Assembly: GCF_036884655.1 (NCBI RefSeq)
Contig: NC_088348.1
Location: 25,122,501 to 25,186,500 of the forward strand
DNA: 64,000 nt
Direction: 5' to 3'
From: Musa acuminata AAA Group
Lineage: Eukaryota; Streptophyta; Magnoliopsida; Zingiberales; Musaceae
Both the position numbers and the translations under genes were made by a program. This document shows positions 49,800-60,927 of the stretch, one piece after another. Position 1 is the first letter of the stretch. Every line of letters begins with the position of its first letter. Under the pieces are notes generated by a model, which made no database searches, was not told the origin of the DNA, and saw only the letters and a program-made list of their open reading frames with translations.

Positions 49800-50520
49800 A
49801 TTATTATTTTTTCTTCTTTTTGATAATGACAAAGGGGGAGAAAGAACTAGCTTGTATGTTCTTAAATAATATAAAATTTGCTAACTTGCATGGTATAAAA
49901 TTGGTTAACTTACTTGATGTAAAACTTGCTATCTTACTAGCTTGCGTATCTAAAACTTGCTAGCTTGCCAAACTCAAAAGAGAGCAAAAATTACTAACTT
50001 GCACATCCCAAGTAGAAGTAAAATTGTTAGCTTTTCACATCGCAAAGAAAAGTAAACTTGTTAACTTGCATATCTTAAAAATTGCTAGCTTGCATGATGT
50101 AAAACTAGCTAAAATCGCTAACTTGTAATCTAAAGAGAAGCAAAAAGTTGCTATCTCAAGAAAAGTAAACATGCTAAACTTACATATCTCTAAAAATTGC
50201 AAACAAGCTTGCATGTTATAAAACTTACATATATAAAACACTTCTCCTTTTTGTTGATGACAAAGGGGGAGAAGTCATAATGACAATCATGCATGAGATG
50301 ATATACTTGGATATGATTATGCATGAGTTTATGTTGCATGCAATGATATGATAAATTAGTTATGTCAATATTCATGATGCATGCAATATTGAAGTACTTA
50401 TATGTTTTAAAACATTATATGATTTTCTGAATTTAAATGTTCTATCAATATGGCATATTGATAGGGGGAGTTAAGGTTAACTCTGTCATCAATTGGTTAT
50501 CATCATTAAAAAGAGAGAGA
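49800..50520 (+). repeat. Short CTAGCTTGCA-type repeats and purine tracts in the LTR element spacer
   Basis: From about 49850 to 50235, variants of TTGCTAGCTTGCATATCT recur every 20-40 bases. Three purine tracts of the GACAAAGGGGGAGAA type lie nearby (about 49809, 50263 and 50463). The mirror-image sequence is in the array at about 24870-25195 and 29380-29580. The last purine tract before the LTR is the probable plus-strand primer. Confidence 0.7.
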
Positions 50521-50521
50521 T

Positions 50522-51757
50522 TATTGAATCTCAAATTTTGATGATGAAATCAATTGATTAGTTTATGATTTAATCTGTATTTTGAGTGACGTACGACTAG
50601 TTTCGATCAAGGAGATGCAAATTGATTAAAGCGGGAAGAATAATATTGGGTAGGAGTGAACATGTTAGAAGATTGGACGTTGGGCCAGAGGATCGGTTGA
50701 CGTGTCGATAAAAGGCTCGTGCCGTGAATTCAAGCATCGGGCCAAAGGATTGGACATTACGCCAAGGAAATTAAAAGTTGTAGGAGTCAACATGCCGATT
50801 GAACAATATGCCGAAGGAGAGGATGATGCTCCAAAGGATCGGAGGAGCGTCGGATAAACTAATGACATGCCGGATAAAGGATTCATCCTTTATAATCATT
50901 TGTCTAAGATCAAAGTAGTTTAGGGGGCTAATTGAGTTAGCTTTTTATGTAATCATGCTAATTCAATTAGGGGCTAATTGGGCTTTAATTGGGACTGATT
51001 TGGGCTCATTGAGAGGCTCATTCAGTGACCTAAAAGTTTGGTCAAGCAGTAGCACCGCTAGAACAGGCGATGGAACCACTTGCGAGTTGAAAAACTCGAA
51101 AAATCCGATCTCCGAGACTGTCAGGAGGTGGTACTGCCAGATTGAGCGGTGGTACCACCCAGTGATAGTGTGTTGGGAAATGGTACCGTCAGATTGGGCG
51201 GTGGTACTGCCTAGTGTCAGGCTACAAGCGATGATACCACCCGTACCCCGAAATCTCAAGGATTTAAATTTTGGCTCCAAATTTTGAAGTCATTTGAGGT
51301 CTATAAATACCCCAGCTATTTCTGCATGGAGTAGTAAGAAAGATTGAGCAAAACTCTGTTGTAAACCTTAGAAAGTTGAGTTCTTTCCTCCTAAAGCTTA
51401 GAGAGAGTTCTAAGGAAGGTGTGTGAGGGATATCTTATAAAAGAGGGTTATAAAATGTTATCTCCTAAACTTGTAAAAAGGAGAACAGGGTTGTAAAAGG
51501 GTAGTTGGTCTTCGCTCATCGAAGGAAGATCGTTAGTGGATGCTGGTGGCCTCGACGGAAGAGGAATCGGGAGTGGATGTAGGTCACGACGATCGAACCA
51601 CTATAAAATTTAGTTTGTATTTTTTTTAAGCAATTTACTTTAACTACAAACTACCTTTTTATTGCTTTCACTACGCTCTCTTACACTTCCACTTCCATGT
51701 TAATATCTTTCCGATCAGTTTTCGACTTACGAAATATTTTCAAACTAATATTTTTTA
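50522..51757 (+). repeat. 3' LTR of the plus-strand element, truncated
   Basis: Starts TATTGAATCTCAA and parallels the 5' LTR up to the gaaatattttcaaa region, then breaks off; the final part with ttcaccccccctcttag is missing. Many substitutions relative to the 5' LTR indicate an old insertion. Confidence 0.82.
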
Positions 51758-52080
51758 ATCGATATCGATAAGGCTAACCACAACATCATTCTCATTGACC
51801 ACCACTATAACAGCTACCCATGACTCTATTATTTATCATCATCATTTAAATTATTTTTTTATTTATCATTTTTTTGTCATTCATACATATGTTATGATGC
51901 GCTTATCTTCCACCCATAAAGTCGATAACGATAGGATAAATAAACTTAAATATTATATTTTTATAATTATAAAAATTTTACTATAAATTTTTTTAATTTA
52001 AAAAATCGAGTTAGCTAAAAAAGTTTAACTTGTAATATGTAATTAGCCCCTTCTCTTTCTTTCTTTCGGTGCAAGACTCG
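51758..52080. other. Right flank of the split inverted-repeat element and PPR upstream region
   Basis: AT-rich, with the tail aggataaataaacttaaat that matches the other copies of the old repeat family. It runs directly into the 5' UTR of the PPR gene; no TATA box is obvious. Confidence 0.45.
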
Positions 52081-52109
52081 ATCGACTTCTCACGCTCGGC
52101 GGCAGCAAC

Positions 52110-53585
52110 ATGATGAGACCTCGAACCTCCTCCTGCACCAAGTTTTGGAGGGCGACGACGAAGACGACACCACCAACAGCAAGAAGCATGTCCAGCTCCG
52201 GCAGCGGCGAGCAACAGCGGCTCCTCGTGGGCGTGGACCCCTGCAATAAGCTCTGCAAGATCATGTTGTCCTGTCCCAATGCCGGGCTGGAGCAGGCCCT
52301 TGACGCGAGCGGCGTGCGCGCCTTCCCCGACGTGGCCGAGCAGGTCCTCCTCCGCTTCGAGAACGCCGGCATGCTCGCCTACCGCTTCTTCGACTGGGCC
52401 CGCCGGCAGCAGCGCGGCTATGCCCACACCGTCCGCGCCTACCACGCCATGATCGCCGCACTCGCCAAGATCCGCCAGTACAAGCTCATGTGGGACCTCG
52501 TTGCCGCCATGCGCACCCAGGGCGCCCTCAACGTCGAGACCTTCTGCGTCATCATGCGCAAGTACGCCCGCGCCCACAAGGTGGAGGAGACCCTGTACAC
52601 CTTCGACGTCATGGATAAGTACGGTGTAGCGCCCAACCTGGCGGCGTTCGGCGGCCTGCTCGGTGCGCTCTGCAAGTCGAAGAACGTCAGGAAGGCCCAG
52701 GAGGTGTTCGACAAAATGCGCAACCGGTTCGAGCCCGACGCGAAGACCTACAGTATCCTGCTCGAAGGGTGGGGAAGGGCGCCCAATCTGCCCAAGATGC
52801 GGGAAGTCTACCAAGAAATGCTGGACAGGGGTTGCGAACCAGATATAGTCACCTATGGAATTATAGTCGATGCACTGTGTAAGGCAGGACGGATGGAGGA
52901 AGCTGTCGATGTAGTTAGGGACATGAGCCACAGGGTTTGCCCGCCGACACCCTTCATCTATAGTGTGTTGGTGCACACGTATGGGGTCGAGAAGAGGATA
53001 GAGGATGCCGTAGATACATTCTTGGAGATGGAGAGAAATGGAGTTAAGCCCGATGTCGTCGTGTACAATGCACTGGTTGGTGCATTTTGTAAGGCAAACA
53101 AGTTTGAAAATGCATTTAGTGTGGTGGGAGATATGGAGGATAAAGGCATCACCCCGGTCGCAAGGACTTTTAATATCATATTGAACAGCTTGATAACTGC
53201 TCAGAGATACGAGGAGGCATATAGGGTTTTTCGCCGCATGATAAAATGCTGTGAACCTGACTCAGATACCTACACCATGATGATAAAGATGTTCTGTGAA
53301 ACCGACAAGTTGGAGATGGCTTTGAAGGTATGGAAGTACATGGGCAAGAAGCAATTCCTCCCAAGCATGCACACTTTTTCTGTCCTAATCAATGGGCTCT
53401 GCGAGAAGGGCGAACTGAACCGGGCTTGTGTAATGTTAGAAGATATGATTGAAAAGGGTATCAGACCACCAGGTACAACATTTGGAAAATTGAGACAGTT
53501 GTTGCTGAAAGAGAGGAGGGAAGATGTGCTTAAATTTCTTGTGGACAAGATGAATGTTCTGATTCAAGAACCTTTATGTGATTGA
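52110..53585 (+). CDS. P-type pentatricopeptide repeat protein, probably organellar
   Basis: An intronless gene of 491 residues. The N-terminus has basic and Ser/Thr-rich residues (MMRPRTSSCTKFWRATTKTT), suggesting an organelle presequence. From about residue 100 there are roughly ten 35-residue P-type PPR motifs, for example PDAKTYSILLEGWGRAPNLP, EPDIVTYGIIVDALCKAGRM and LPSMHTFSVLINGLCEKGEL. The C-terminal FLVDKMNVLIQEPLCD resembles the end of Arabidopsis At1g77360. P-class PPR proteins bind specific organelle RNAs for processing or stabilisation; the target is unknown. GC content falls strongly from 5' to 3'. The 3' end including the stop and 3' UTR is duplicated directly downstream. A second ATG at 52163 is possible but would remove the presequence. 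Confidence 0.92.
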   Translation: MMRPRTSSCTKFWRATTKTTPPTARSMSSSGSGEQQRLLVGVDPCNKLCKIMLSCPNAGLEQALDASGVRAFPDVAEQVLLRFENAGMLAYRFFDWARRQQRGYAHTVRAYHAMIAALAKIRQYKLMWDLVAAMRTQGALNVETFCVIMRKYARAHKVEETLYTFDVMDKYGVAPNLAAFGGLLGALCKSKNVRKAQEVFDKMRNRFEPDAKTYSILLEGWGRAPNLPKMREVYQEMLDRGCEPDIVTYGIIVDALCKAGRMEEAVDVVRDMSHRVCPPTPFIYSVLVHTYGVEKRIEDAVDTFLEMERNGVKPDVVVYNALVGAFCKANKFENAFSVVGDMEDKGITPVARTFNIILNSLITAQRYEEAYRVFRRMIKCCEPDSDTYTMMIKMFCETDKLEMALKVWKYMGKKQFLPSMHTFSVLINGLCEKGELNRACVMLEDMIEKGIRPPGTTFGKLRQLLLKERREDVLKFLVDKMNVLIQEPLCD

Positions 53586-53782
53586 GAGCACATGGTGTTG
53601 GATCATATAACCCAATCGTGTGAATTCTTGTCTAGCAGAAAAATATCAAGGCAACCAGCTACCTGACAAAGAAGTGAATATTGAGTTATTTAGCTTCATG
53701 ATGGTAACATGAGGTTGGAGCTACATGTATGATTTGCTCAAGACCCTAACAAATCACTAAATTTTCAGGTCAGTGTTTCATG

Positions 53783-54175
53783 AGGTTGGGCTCTGCGAGA
53801 AGGGTGAACTGAACCGGGCTTGTGTCATGTTAGAAGATATGATTGAAAAGGGTATCAGACCACCAGGTACAACATTTGGAAAATTGAGACAGTTGTTGCG
53901 GAAAGAGGGGAGGGAAGATGTGCTTGAATTTCTTGTGGACAAGATGAATGTTCTGATTCAAGAACCTTTATGTGATTGAGAGCACATGGCGTTGATCATA
54001 TAACCCATTCATGTGAATTCTTGTCTAGCAGAAAAATATCAAGGCAACCGGCTACCCGACAAAGAAGTGAATATTAAGTTATTTAGCTTCATGATGGTGA
54101 CATGAGGTTGGAGCTACATGTATGATTTGCTCAAGACCCTAACAAATCACTAAATTTTCAGGTCAGTGTTTCATG
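53783..54175 (+). pseudogene. Tandem duplicate of the PPR gene 3' end
   Basis: Positions 53783-54175 repeat 53389-53782 (last 65 codons plus about 200 bp of 3' UTR) with about a dozen differences, so roughly 97 percent identical by eye. The duplicated frame is still open from 53773 to the stop at 53979, but it has no own promoter and holds less than two PPR motifs. The result is a promoterless 3' fragment, within or after the 3' UTR of the parent gene. Confidence 0.93.
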
Positions 54176-55644
54176 TTACTCAGTTTTCTGTGCTTGTTAC
54201 CAACATTTAGGTACGGAAGACTAAGTCCATAGGCTGGTAAATTCATCTAGACCTTGTTCTGGAATCTATTGATTATGTTAAATATATATAGTTAATTTCT
54301 AATCTTAATAACTAGTGCAACTTCTTTTTGGCTATAGATAGCTTTAAGGCTTACATCATGTGATTTTGTTGGGCCTACACACATATTTGATGCTTGATTT
54401 AGCACATTTATGTATGCTATCATGTCCACCGGTTAACAAATATGCATTTGTAATAATTACACATCACAAAATGTTGAAATTGATTGTGTCATCCCATGGT
54501 TAACAAGTAGGCCAGGGGATCATAGCCGAGGCAATAAACCAGTCACTGAAGTGGTAGCATAAATAATAAAATTTTAATAAGGTTGCTTCTCCCTTTTTCG
54601 GATTAGTTCATAAAGATGTAACAGTTTCATACTTTTATTAGAGAATCAACATTTCAATATACCTTTGACTCAAATAATAGTGACAGTAAATATTTGACAA
54701 TGATTCAATAGTACCTAAAATACAATACATATTGCCAAAGCTATTCAATTCAAAAGGCTAAGAAGGTACAAGTATATACATATGAGATTTATTATATACA
54801 TATGAGATTTATCTCAAACCACCAAGAGGATATGTTGTTGTATAAATATTTTTTATTTTGTGAAGTATTTTGTTTTCCTTTTCTCCAATCAAAACAAGTT
54901 TGCTATTATGGAAAAGAATTCTCAGTGGAAAAATTCTTTTTCATCTGTTTTCTTTGCAACCAAATGGACCTTAAGAAAATGAAAAACTTCCTTCTTTACA
55001 TCTTGGAGGATGTTGCTTTTAGGAGATGGATTCCATCTAGATGATAAGGGCTATGGCCTTTCTTAAGGCTTGTGGAAGCCTACTAAGAAGAATACTTGGA
55101 ACTTATGAACTATGATGGACTCTATAATTTTGCTGCATATTATCGATCATCCAGAAATCGCTCCAAAGCTCAAGTCCATTGTATGAACTTTTTTGTTGCT
55201 AGAGAATTGATTTATACTAAGGTTGGAGTCTCACCAGATTCAATTATGTTTTTTTGTCAGTGAGCTAATTTTTGAACCGATTCTCCAATTGATCCTACTG
55301 ATGTTATATATCTGAGAAGCCCATGTTTGCAGATCCCCAAAGAGATGATAGCTGTGGAGACAGTCAAATATATATAACTTCTGTTCATGTCAACATATTT
55401 AGATTGCTTGTATGGAACTTGCAAAAATCAAGAACCACTCCATCTTTTGCAGCTGTTGTTACAACCTTGTGAGTTTAATACAGTGGCAAAAATATGGCTA
55501 TTTTGTCTTCAAACAATAAGCTTTTGTCTCATCCATTTGATTCAGATATAAAAGAAAAAAAAAAACTCAATGCACAATATTTCCATCAATATACACAAGA
55601 TAAAGAGGTTGTGCTCGAAGCCTAATTGAGATATTTTATGTGTA

Positions 55645-55704
<60 letters not shown>

Positions 55705-56118
55705 TGTATTCAGGAAATATTCTGGCTTGGGAAAAGGTTTTATTAGCAAATGCTTTCCATGTCCTAATGCAAAAGAAAACAAACATCCAATCCTTGGTTA
55801 CATTTTAACTCCCACATCTTTTTCTTGCAATTATTAAAAATAGTAAATTTATTAATGATCTTAATGCCAATTTAACCCAACTTTAGCTCTCACAACTCAT
55901 GGCACGATTTTTGAGCTCCTTCAAAAAAATAATAATAACCAAAAATTAATTTAAAAAAAAAAGTGAGCTTCTATACCAATCAATCCCCAAAAAACCAAAA
56001 AAAAAAAAGAATAGTCAACCCGTGGGACCCGCTCCCCCCTCTCCTCTCTGAGTAGAAGTCAAACCACTTTTAACGGAACTAACTGCCGAAGCCTCTCTTT
56101 CTCCATTCTTCCCTTCCT
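54176..56118. other. AT-rich intergenic DNA
   Basis: No gene recognised. It contains a TA microsatellite at about 55655-55700. Small open frames such as 54802-55044 have no recognisable domain and unusual composition, so they are not called. Confidence 0.6.
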
Positions 56119-56127
56119 TATATATAT
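56119..56127 (+). promoter_or_regulatory. Probable TATA box of the arabinogalactan-like gene
   Basis: TATATATAT about 80 bp before the start codon, followed by a CT-rich leader. Confidence 0.55.
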
Positions 56128-56200
56128 TTCTCTTCTGCTTTCTTTCCCTTCATCCTCCATCGATTCCATCTTCATCGATCTCATCCTTCCCAATCGCTTC

Positions 56201-56551
56201 ATGGCACGGCAACAGCTCCTCCTCATCGCCATTCTCACTCTCCTGGCTGTCACAGTCTTCGTCGGTGCCGATGACTCAACACCCTCTGCCTCATCGCCAT
56301 CCGTAGGTGTCGACTCCGTACCAAGCGTCTTGACCCCGATTGCCACATCGCCGCTCCCGGACAGTGCCGAGGCTCCTTCTGGGGACCATGGCATCGAGGA
56401 TAGCGATGCTGGCGGCGTCGGAGCTCCTCTCGGCACCCACCCCACCGAGCCAGAGAGTGAGTCCACCGCCAAGAGTGACGCCTCCCTCATCGGTGTAACC
56501 TCCAAGGCAACCCTCATGATCATTTCTGTTGCTGGCTACTTTGTGTTCTAA
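56201..56551 (+). CDS. Small secreted arabinogalactan-like protein with GPI-type tail
   Basis: 116 residues. Residues 1-23 are a clear signal peptide (hydrophobic LLLIAILTLLAVTVFVG then ADD). The middle, 24-96, is low complexity, rich in Ser, Pro, Ala, Thr, Gly and Asp, with scattered SP, TP and AP dipeptides that are possible hydroxyproline glycosylation sites. The last residues ATLMIISVAGYFVF are hydrophobic and directly terminal, as for a GPI-anchor signal. The layout fits short arabinogalactan-type or BCP1-like cell-surface proteins of plants. Sequence similarity in such proteins is weak, so the call rests on architecture. It is preceded by a TATA box and a pyrimidine-rich leader, and I see no intron. 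Confidence 0.72.
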   Translation: MARQQLLLIAILTLLAVTVFVGADDSTPSASSPSVGVDSVPSVLTPIATSPLPDSAEAPSGDHGIEDSDAGGVGAPLGTHPTEPESESTAKSDASLIGVTSKATLMIISVAGYFVF

Positions 56552-56934
56552 GTGGCTTATGCCATGATGTCATCTCATTTTGTTTAAGATAAAGGAGGAT
56601 TATTGAGAGAATTGCATTATGTCTCTAATGGTCTTTAAGAAAAGACCATTCATCCTTGTCAAGTTTAATTCTGTCATGGTTCCAACTAATATATCTTAGA
56701 ACATACGCACAAGTTAGCATAAATTAAATATATCTAATCAAAATATCAAAAAGAATTTAAATGAAAAAGGATGCAGAAGTAATTATTGTCATAAGGATGG
56801 GTCCCACTCCAAAATAGGACTAAAATCAATCATAGAGAAGAAAAAAACAATTAAAATGATCATATAATTATTAAATAAAAGAAACGATTAAAACGACTAA
56901 TTAATAGCTACGATAATTTAATCGAGTCAAAACA

Positions 56935-56970
56935 AATTCCAATTCCAATTCCAATTCCAATTCCAATTCC
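56935..56970. repeat. AATTCC hexanucleotide repeat, six units
   Basis: Six perfect AATTCC units, about 215 bp before the start codon of the bS21c gene and upstream of its TATA box. Confidence 0.92.
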
Positions 56971-57085
56971 AGCCGAACACTAACCCCAATCTAATCCGAT
57001 TCGAAAACTAATCCACCCGTCAGATGAATCGTTCCGATTCCCGAACTCGGCCCGGCAAGTATCCGAATCGTTCCCGAGAGGAATC

Positions 57086-57094
57086 TATAAATTA
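57086..57094 (+). promoter_or_regulatory. Probable TATA box of the bS21c gene
   Basis: TATAAATTA, 98 bp before the start codon; the leader contains gggtttaagg. Confidence 0.55.
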
Positions 57095-57183
57095 GTCACG
57101 AGATTCTCTGTGATTAGGGTTTAAGGAAACAGCTTCAAGTCGAGGACGCAAAACATAGCCCGATCGAGCGAGCATCGATCGCC

Positions 57184-58961
57184 ATGCTTGCTTCCCTCGG
57201 CAGCTTCCTCTCTTCCCTGCCCTTCCTCGTCCCCCCCACGGAGAAGCCCCCGCCTCCTCCCCCCGTCCCTTTCCCGAAGCCTAAAACCGATGGGCTCCCT
57301 CCCGCCTCCATCCGCAGCTCGGCCCCTGTTCGGCCCCCCTCGGAGGTGACAATGCCGGCGGAGAAGGAAGGGCTCGTCTGCAGCTGCTATCCATCCTTGG
57401 CATTGGCTAACCTGTTCTACGCCCGGGGAGGGTATTACAACGCGCAGGTGGTGGTCGGGGAGGACGAGCCGGAGGAGGTGCTGCTGCGGAGGTTCAAGAG
57501 GGAGGTCATGAAGGCCGGGGTCATCCAGGAGTGCAAGAGGAGACGTTGGTTCGAGAACGAGCAGGAGAAGAAGAAGCGCAAGGCCCGTGATGCGGCCCGG
57601 AGGAATCGGAAGAGGTCTGCTCTTGGTTCATCTCATCTTCTTGTTTTTCCCAAAACCCTGATTTTTATGATTTGTAAAGCTCTTTTATTTAATCTCCATA
57701 TCTCTTCTTATAATGGAAAGACAGTGATTAATGTTTGATCTCATCTTGGTTACTCGTGCTTTTAGAGATTTAGGTTGTTGAATACTTACGATTGAATTAT
57801 ACTCTGTGCAAATAGATATGCCAACATGACTATATTTCTCAGCATAAACAATTAGAGAGAGATTCCTTTTAGCATCCACAATTTAGTAGGTGTTGATCTA
57901 CTTTCATTACTTGGGCATCGATTCCATGGTCAGGTTTGGTTGTAGGTTTCGGTAATAAGCGGAAGCAATGGGGTTTGAAATGGATATCATCAGTTTGTGG
58001 ACACAATGGTCGTGTTAAATAGCATGTATTGGTTGTTGCCTGAAGTCTGAACAATCACGTATTATCCGCTTGCCTTTGGACAGCTAATCCATTGAATCGA
58101 TTCATACTTCTGCCTGTCTATTAGCCTTGACCTACACCTAGCTTAGATCATAATGCTGGGCAGCTAATCAAGTGTGTTTGTTTTCTCTTCTTGTTCCTCC
58201 TAAAATCCTTTGCATGTGAGTTTGTTGGTGTTACAGAATCCACCTTCAAGAAGCAAGTTAATCATCAGATGTTTTAGTCACGTTAAAATGCAATGACAGG
58301 GATTTAAAAAGTAGTGCTTTCTTGCTAACTCATACTTTTAGAGGTTTAGGTTACTCAATCCTTTTTGGCTTGATAGTTAGTCTCATTACTTTGACATAAT
58401 TGTGAAGCTATAACGTATCATCAGCTTGATATCGCTCAAGATGAAAATGGAAAGGTGGTTCATTATTCTGCTATTGTTTCTGGGGTTACGACTTATATTT
58501 TAGCTGAAAACAAATATTTTCAATGAAGGTACTTGGTTTTGTTTTGGACGTCACAATTTGTAGAAAATGGTTTTGGAAATTAGTCTATTATATTCTTGTT
58601 TTCAGTGAACACTCTGTTTAGACAAGTCATGATTGACACCATGGCTGTTAGCTCTTGGTGAGCCTTGACTTGTGCTTTGCTTACAACCTTAGTTCATAAA
58701 ACTGCTACTTGGTTGCTTCTGAATGATAAATATTCAATAGCAGTGTGCAACTTATTTTGCTTTGGAAATTCTTCTAAAATATTTCAACTTTGTTTGTCTC
58801 CAGACATTAACTACTTGCTCCTATTCTTTTCCTCCACTAATTTCAGGCGTTATCAACCAAAAGTCCGTAAGCAAGATAACCAGGAAGAACCAAAGGCAAA
58901 GATACAGGAGGAGGAGGAGGAGAAAGACAATTGGGAAATTCCTGAAGGAGAACTTCCTTAG
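57184..58961 (+). CDS. RPS21: 30S ribosomal protein S21, chloroplastic (bS21c)
   Basis: Exon 1 57184-57614, exon 2 58847-58961; the intron (1232 bp) is GT-AG and splits an Arg codon after its second base; 546 nt, 181 residues. Residues 1-60 are Pro/Ser-rich with hydrophobic and basic residues, a chloroplast transit peptide. The bS21 domain follows at about 85-150: YNAQVVVGEDEPEEVLLRRF, KREVMKAGVIQECKRRRWFE and the basic KKKRKARDAARRNRKRRY helix. The C-terminus is an acidic extension (EEEEEKDNWEIPEGELP). bS21 sits near the platform of the small subunit, close to the mRNA exit region. Reading through the donor site gives an unrelated 184-residue frame, which I regard as unspliced artefact. Confidence 0.93.
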
Positions 58962-59389
58962 TGCACCTAGGATGCCTTAGTGGAAGAACCTGCAGTATTT
59001 TCATGGTTTTGTTTTTGAAAGCCATTTAAGTTAGAGTTAGCTATTACTAACTGATGCCGATGTGTTTTGTCCTTTCTTTCTCCTTTCTGTTGGTTTTTTT
59101 CTTCTCTTTTCGAATAAAGCAATGGTATGAAAATGACAAAGGTCTTGAACATTTGGTGCCTGTATATTATGATACAATATCTATTGATGGTGCCTCCTTC
59201 AAGTTAACTTTCCAGGTTAACAATGTGATGTCCACTTGGTTGCCTATTCTTTATGATTTTACTTTTATCAGATAAGGGAAGTTGTATTATTTCTTGGGGG
59301 CACTCACAGAAATTTTGTCTGCATCCTCTGGTCCTAACAATTGGTTAGGACATGTTATAACTCTGCTGCATTGTCTGTTAGCTTCAAAT
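58962..59389. other. 3' UTR and downstream flank of the bS21c gene
   Basis: No other gene recognised. The sequence leads into the diverged tandem array at about 59390. Confidence 0.5.
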
Positions 59390-60600
59390 TATGAAAGAAT
59401 TGTGACAATATTTTTAATTCATTATAAAATCAAACATTCATTACTATCATTTTAGACAAAATATTTTGATAGAATTGTGAAAGTTTGAAATTGTATTGTC
59501 CAAGTTGACCGAGTGTTACGAAAGTTTAAAATAGTTTAGTTGAAGTTGATATTGTTACACTAAAAAATAAAAATGAATCGAATTATGCTCATTCATGTAT
59601 ATTAAAAAAAAAACACATCAAATTTGATAATTAATTATCTTGAGTCATCAAAAAATAAAATCTACTAAAATCCTCGATAGAATCATGTTCTAAATAGAAT
59701 TACAAAAATTATGAAAGCTTGATATCGTTTGATGGAATTTAACATGTTACACTAAAAAATGAATTAGAATGCACTCGTATCACATAATCTTTTTTTTTAA
59801 ATACATCAAATTTAATAATTAATTATCTTAAACTCATCATAAGACATAAAAACTGATATCGTCCTCATTAAATATTCTAGTAGAATCATAAAATTTTATG
59901 ATAATTTGGTCAAAGTGGACCCTATAATATTTGTTAATGAATCAAATTACACATAACATACCTAAAAATGTGTCAAATTTGATAATTAATTATCTTTAAC
60001 TCATCAAAAAAATTTCACTCGAGTGCAAATATTAATTATTTTTATACAAAATCTATCAAAAAAATACTAAATTAATTGTTTATTTATTATAAATTTATCA
60101 GAAAATAAAAATTAGTAAAATCCTTGTTAGAATCATGTTGTAGTAAAATTGTAAAAGTTTGAGATCGAATCGGTCGAATTTGACCTATTACACTTGAAAA
60201 TGAACTAACTTACCCATTCATATAATTTACCCAAAAATATATCAATTTTATTTAATCATCCTAAATTCACAGTAAAATTTTAAAAAATAGTACATCCTTA
60301 TTAGAATTATTTTATAATAAAATTATAAGAGTTTGAGATAGTTTGATGGAAGCTGACTCCTTTACACTTCAAAATAAATTAAATTATACTCATCCATAAA
60401 ATTTATCCAAAAACATGTCAACTTTGATAATTAATTATCCTAAAATCATAAAAAATTACTTAAATCATTATTAGAACTATGTTCTGAAAGAATTTTAAAA
60501 GTTTGAGGTCATTTGCTTAAAGTTGATTTGCTACAGTTGAAAATGAGCTCAAATACAATCATTCATAGCACTTATCCAATTGAGGATTTTCCAATCAAGT
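59390..60600. repeat. Diverged satellite-like tandem array, unit about 170-190 bp
   Basis: About six units. Equivalent points (CACTnnAAAATGAA) occur at 59558, 59750, about 59930, 60191, 60365 and 60534, with a partial unit before. Each unit repeats the order: AAAATGAA, a CATTCAT/ACACAT part, ACATCAAATTTGATAATTAA, a TCATCAAAAAATA part, TCCTNNTTAGAATCATGTTNT, and AAAAGTTTGAGATCG. The fourth interval is longer by about 75 bp. The divergence between units shows the array is old. Confidence 0.85.
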
Positions 60601-60927
60601 ATTTATCAGGTTAAAATTAAGTGTACTTACGTTGGACTTTTATCTAAAATACTTTAAGCTGGTATCTCCACACCCACATATGATTGTAGTACTCATTCAT
60701 GATTTTTTTTTTTTGAAGTATTTAAAAAATATTATTTATTAAAACTTAAAATATATTGGAGGAGAAGATGGAAACAAATAGTAGAAGGATGGAGAGAGAA
60801 AGGAAAAGAGTAGAAAGCAAAGATGGATAGGTAGGACAAGGTAAACGAGGAGAGGAGAAACGAAAGGAAAGTGAATCGAGGAGGTTGAATAATTTGAAAT
60901 GATAACGTTATTTGACTTGAATAATTT

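Larger units (their letters stand above)
45920..51757 (+). mobile_element. Gag-only copia-like LTR element, second family member, plus strand
   Basis: Same family as the array at 23424-33382 but inverted. 5' LTR 45920-47180, starting TGTTGAATCTCGG and ending CCTAATA; primer-binding site 47183-47195 (tagtatcagagcc, two bases inside); gag remnant 47280-48110; AT-rich spacer with short repeats 48110-50500; purine tract before 50522; 3' LTR 50522 to about 51757, lacking its last 70 or so bases. No protease, integrase or RT sequence was seen. The truncated 3' LTR means no target duplication can be confirmed (aatgt precedes the 5' LTR). Confidence 0.85.

Noticed and set aside
52011..52976. 321-codon minus-strand frame overlapping the PPR gene
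   Set aside because: Antisense shadow of a GC-rich coding sequence; no recognisable domain, whereas the plus strand has clear PPR repeats.
53773..53979. The duplicated PPR tail as an independent gene
   Set aside because: No promoter-like sequence, starts in duplicated 3' UTR and has less than two PPR motifs.
54802..55044. 80-codon frame in AT-rich intergenic DNA
   Set aside because: Phe/Lys/Leu-rich composition as expected from AT-rich DNA, no domain or gene context.
56059..56523. 154-codon minus-strand frame
   Set aside because: Antisense shadow of the arabinogalactan-like gene, without features of its own.
57184..57738. 184-codon bS21 frame running past the exon 1 donor
   Set aside because: The residues after the donor are AT-rich intron translation, while a phase-matched exon 2 at 58847 supplies the conserved RYQPK continuation.
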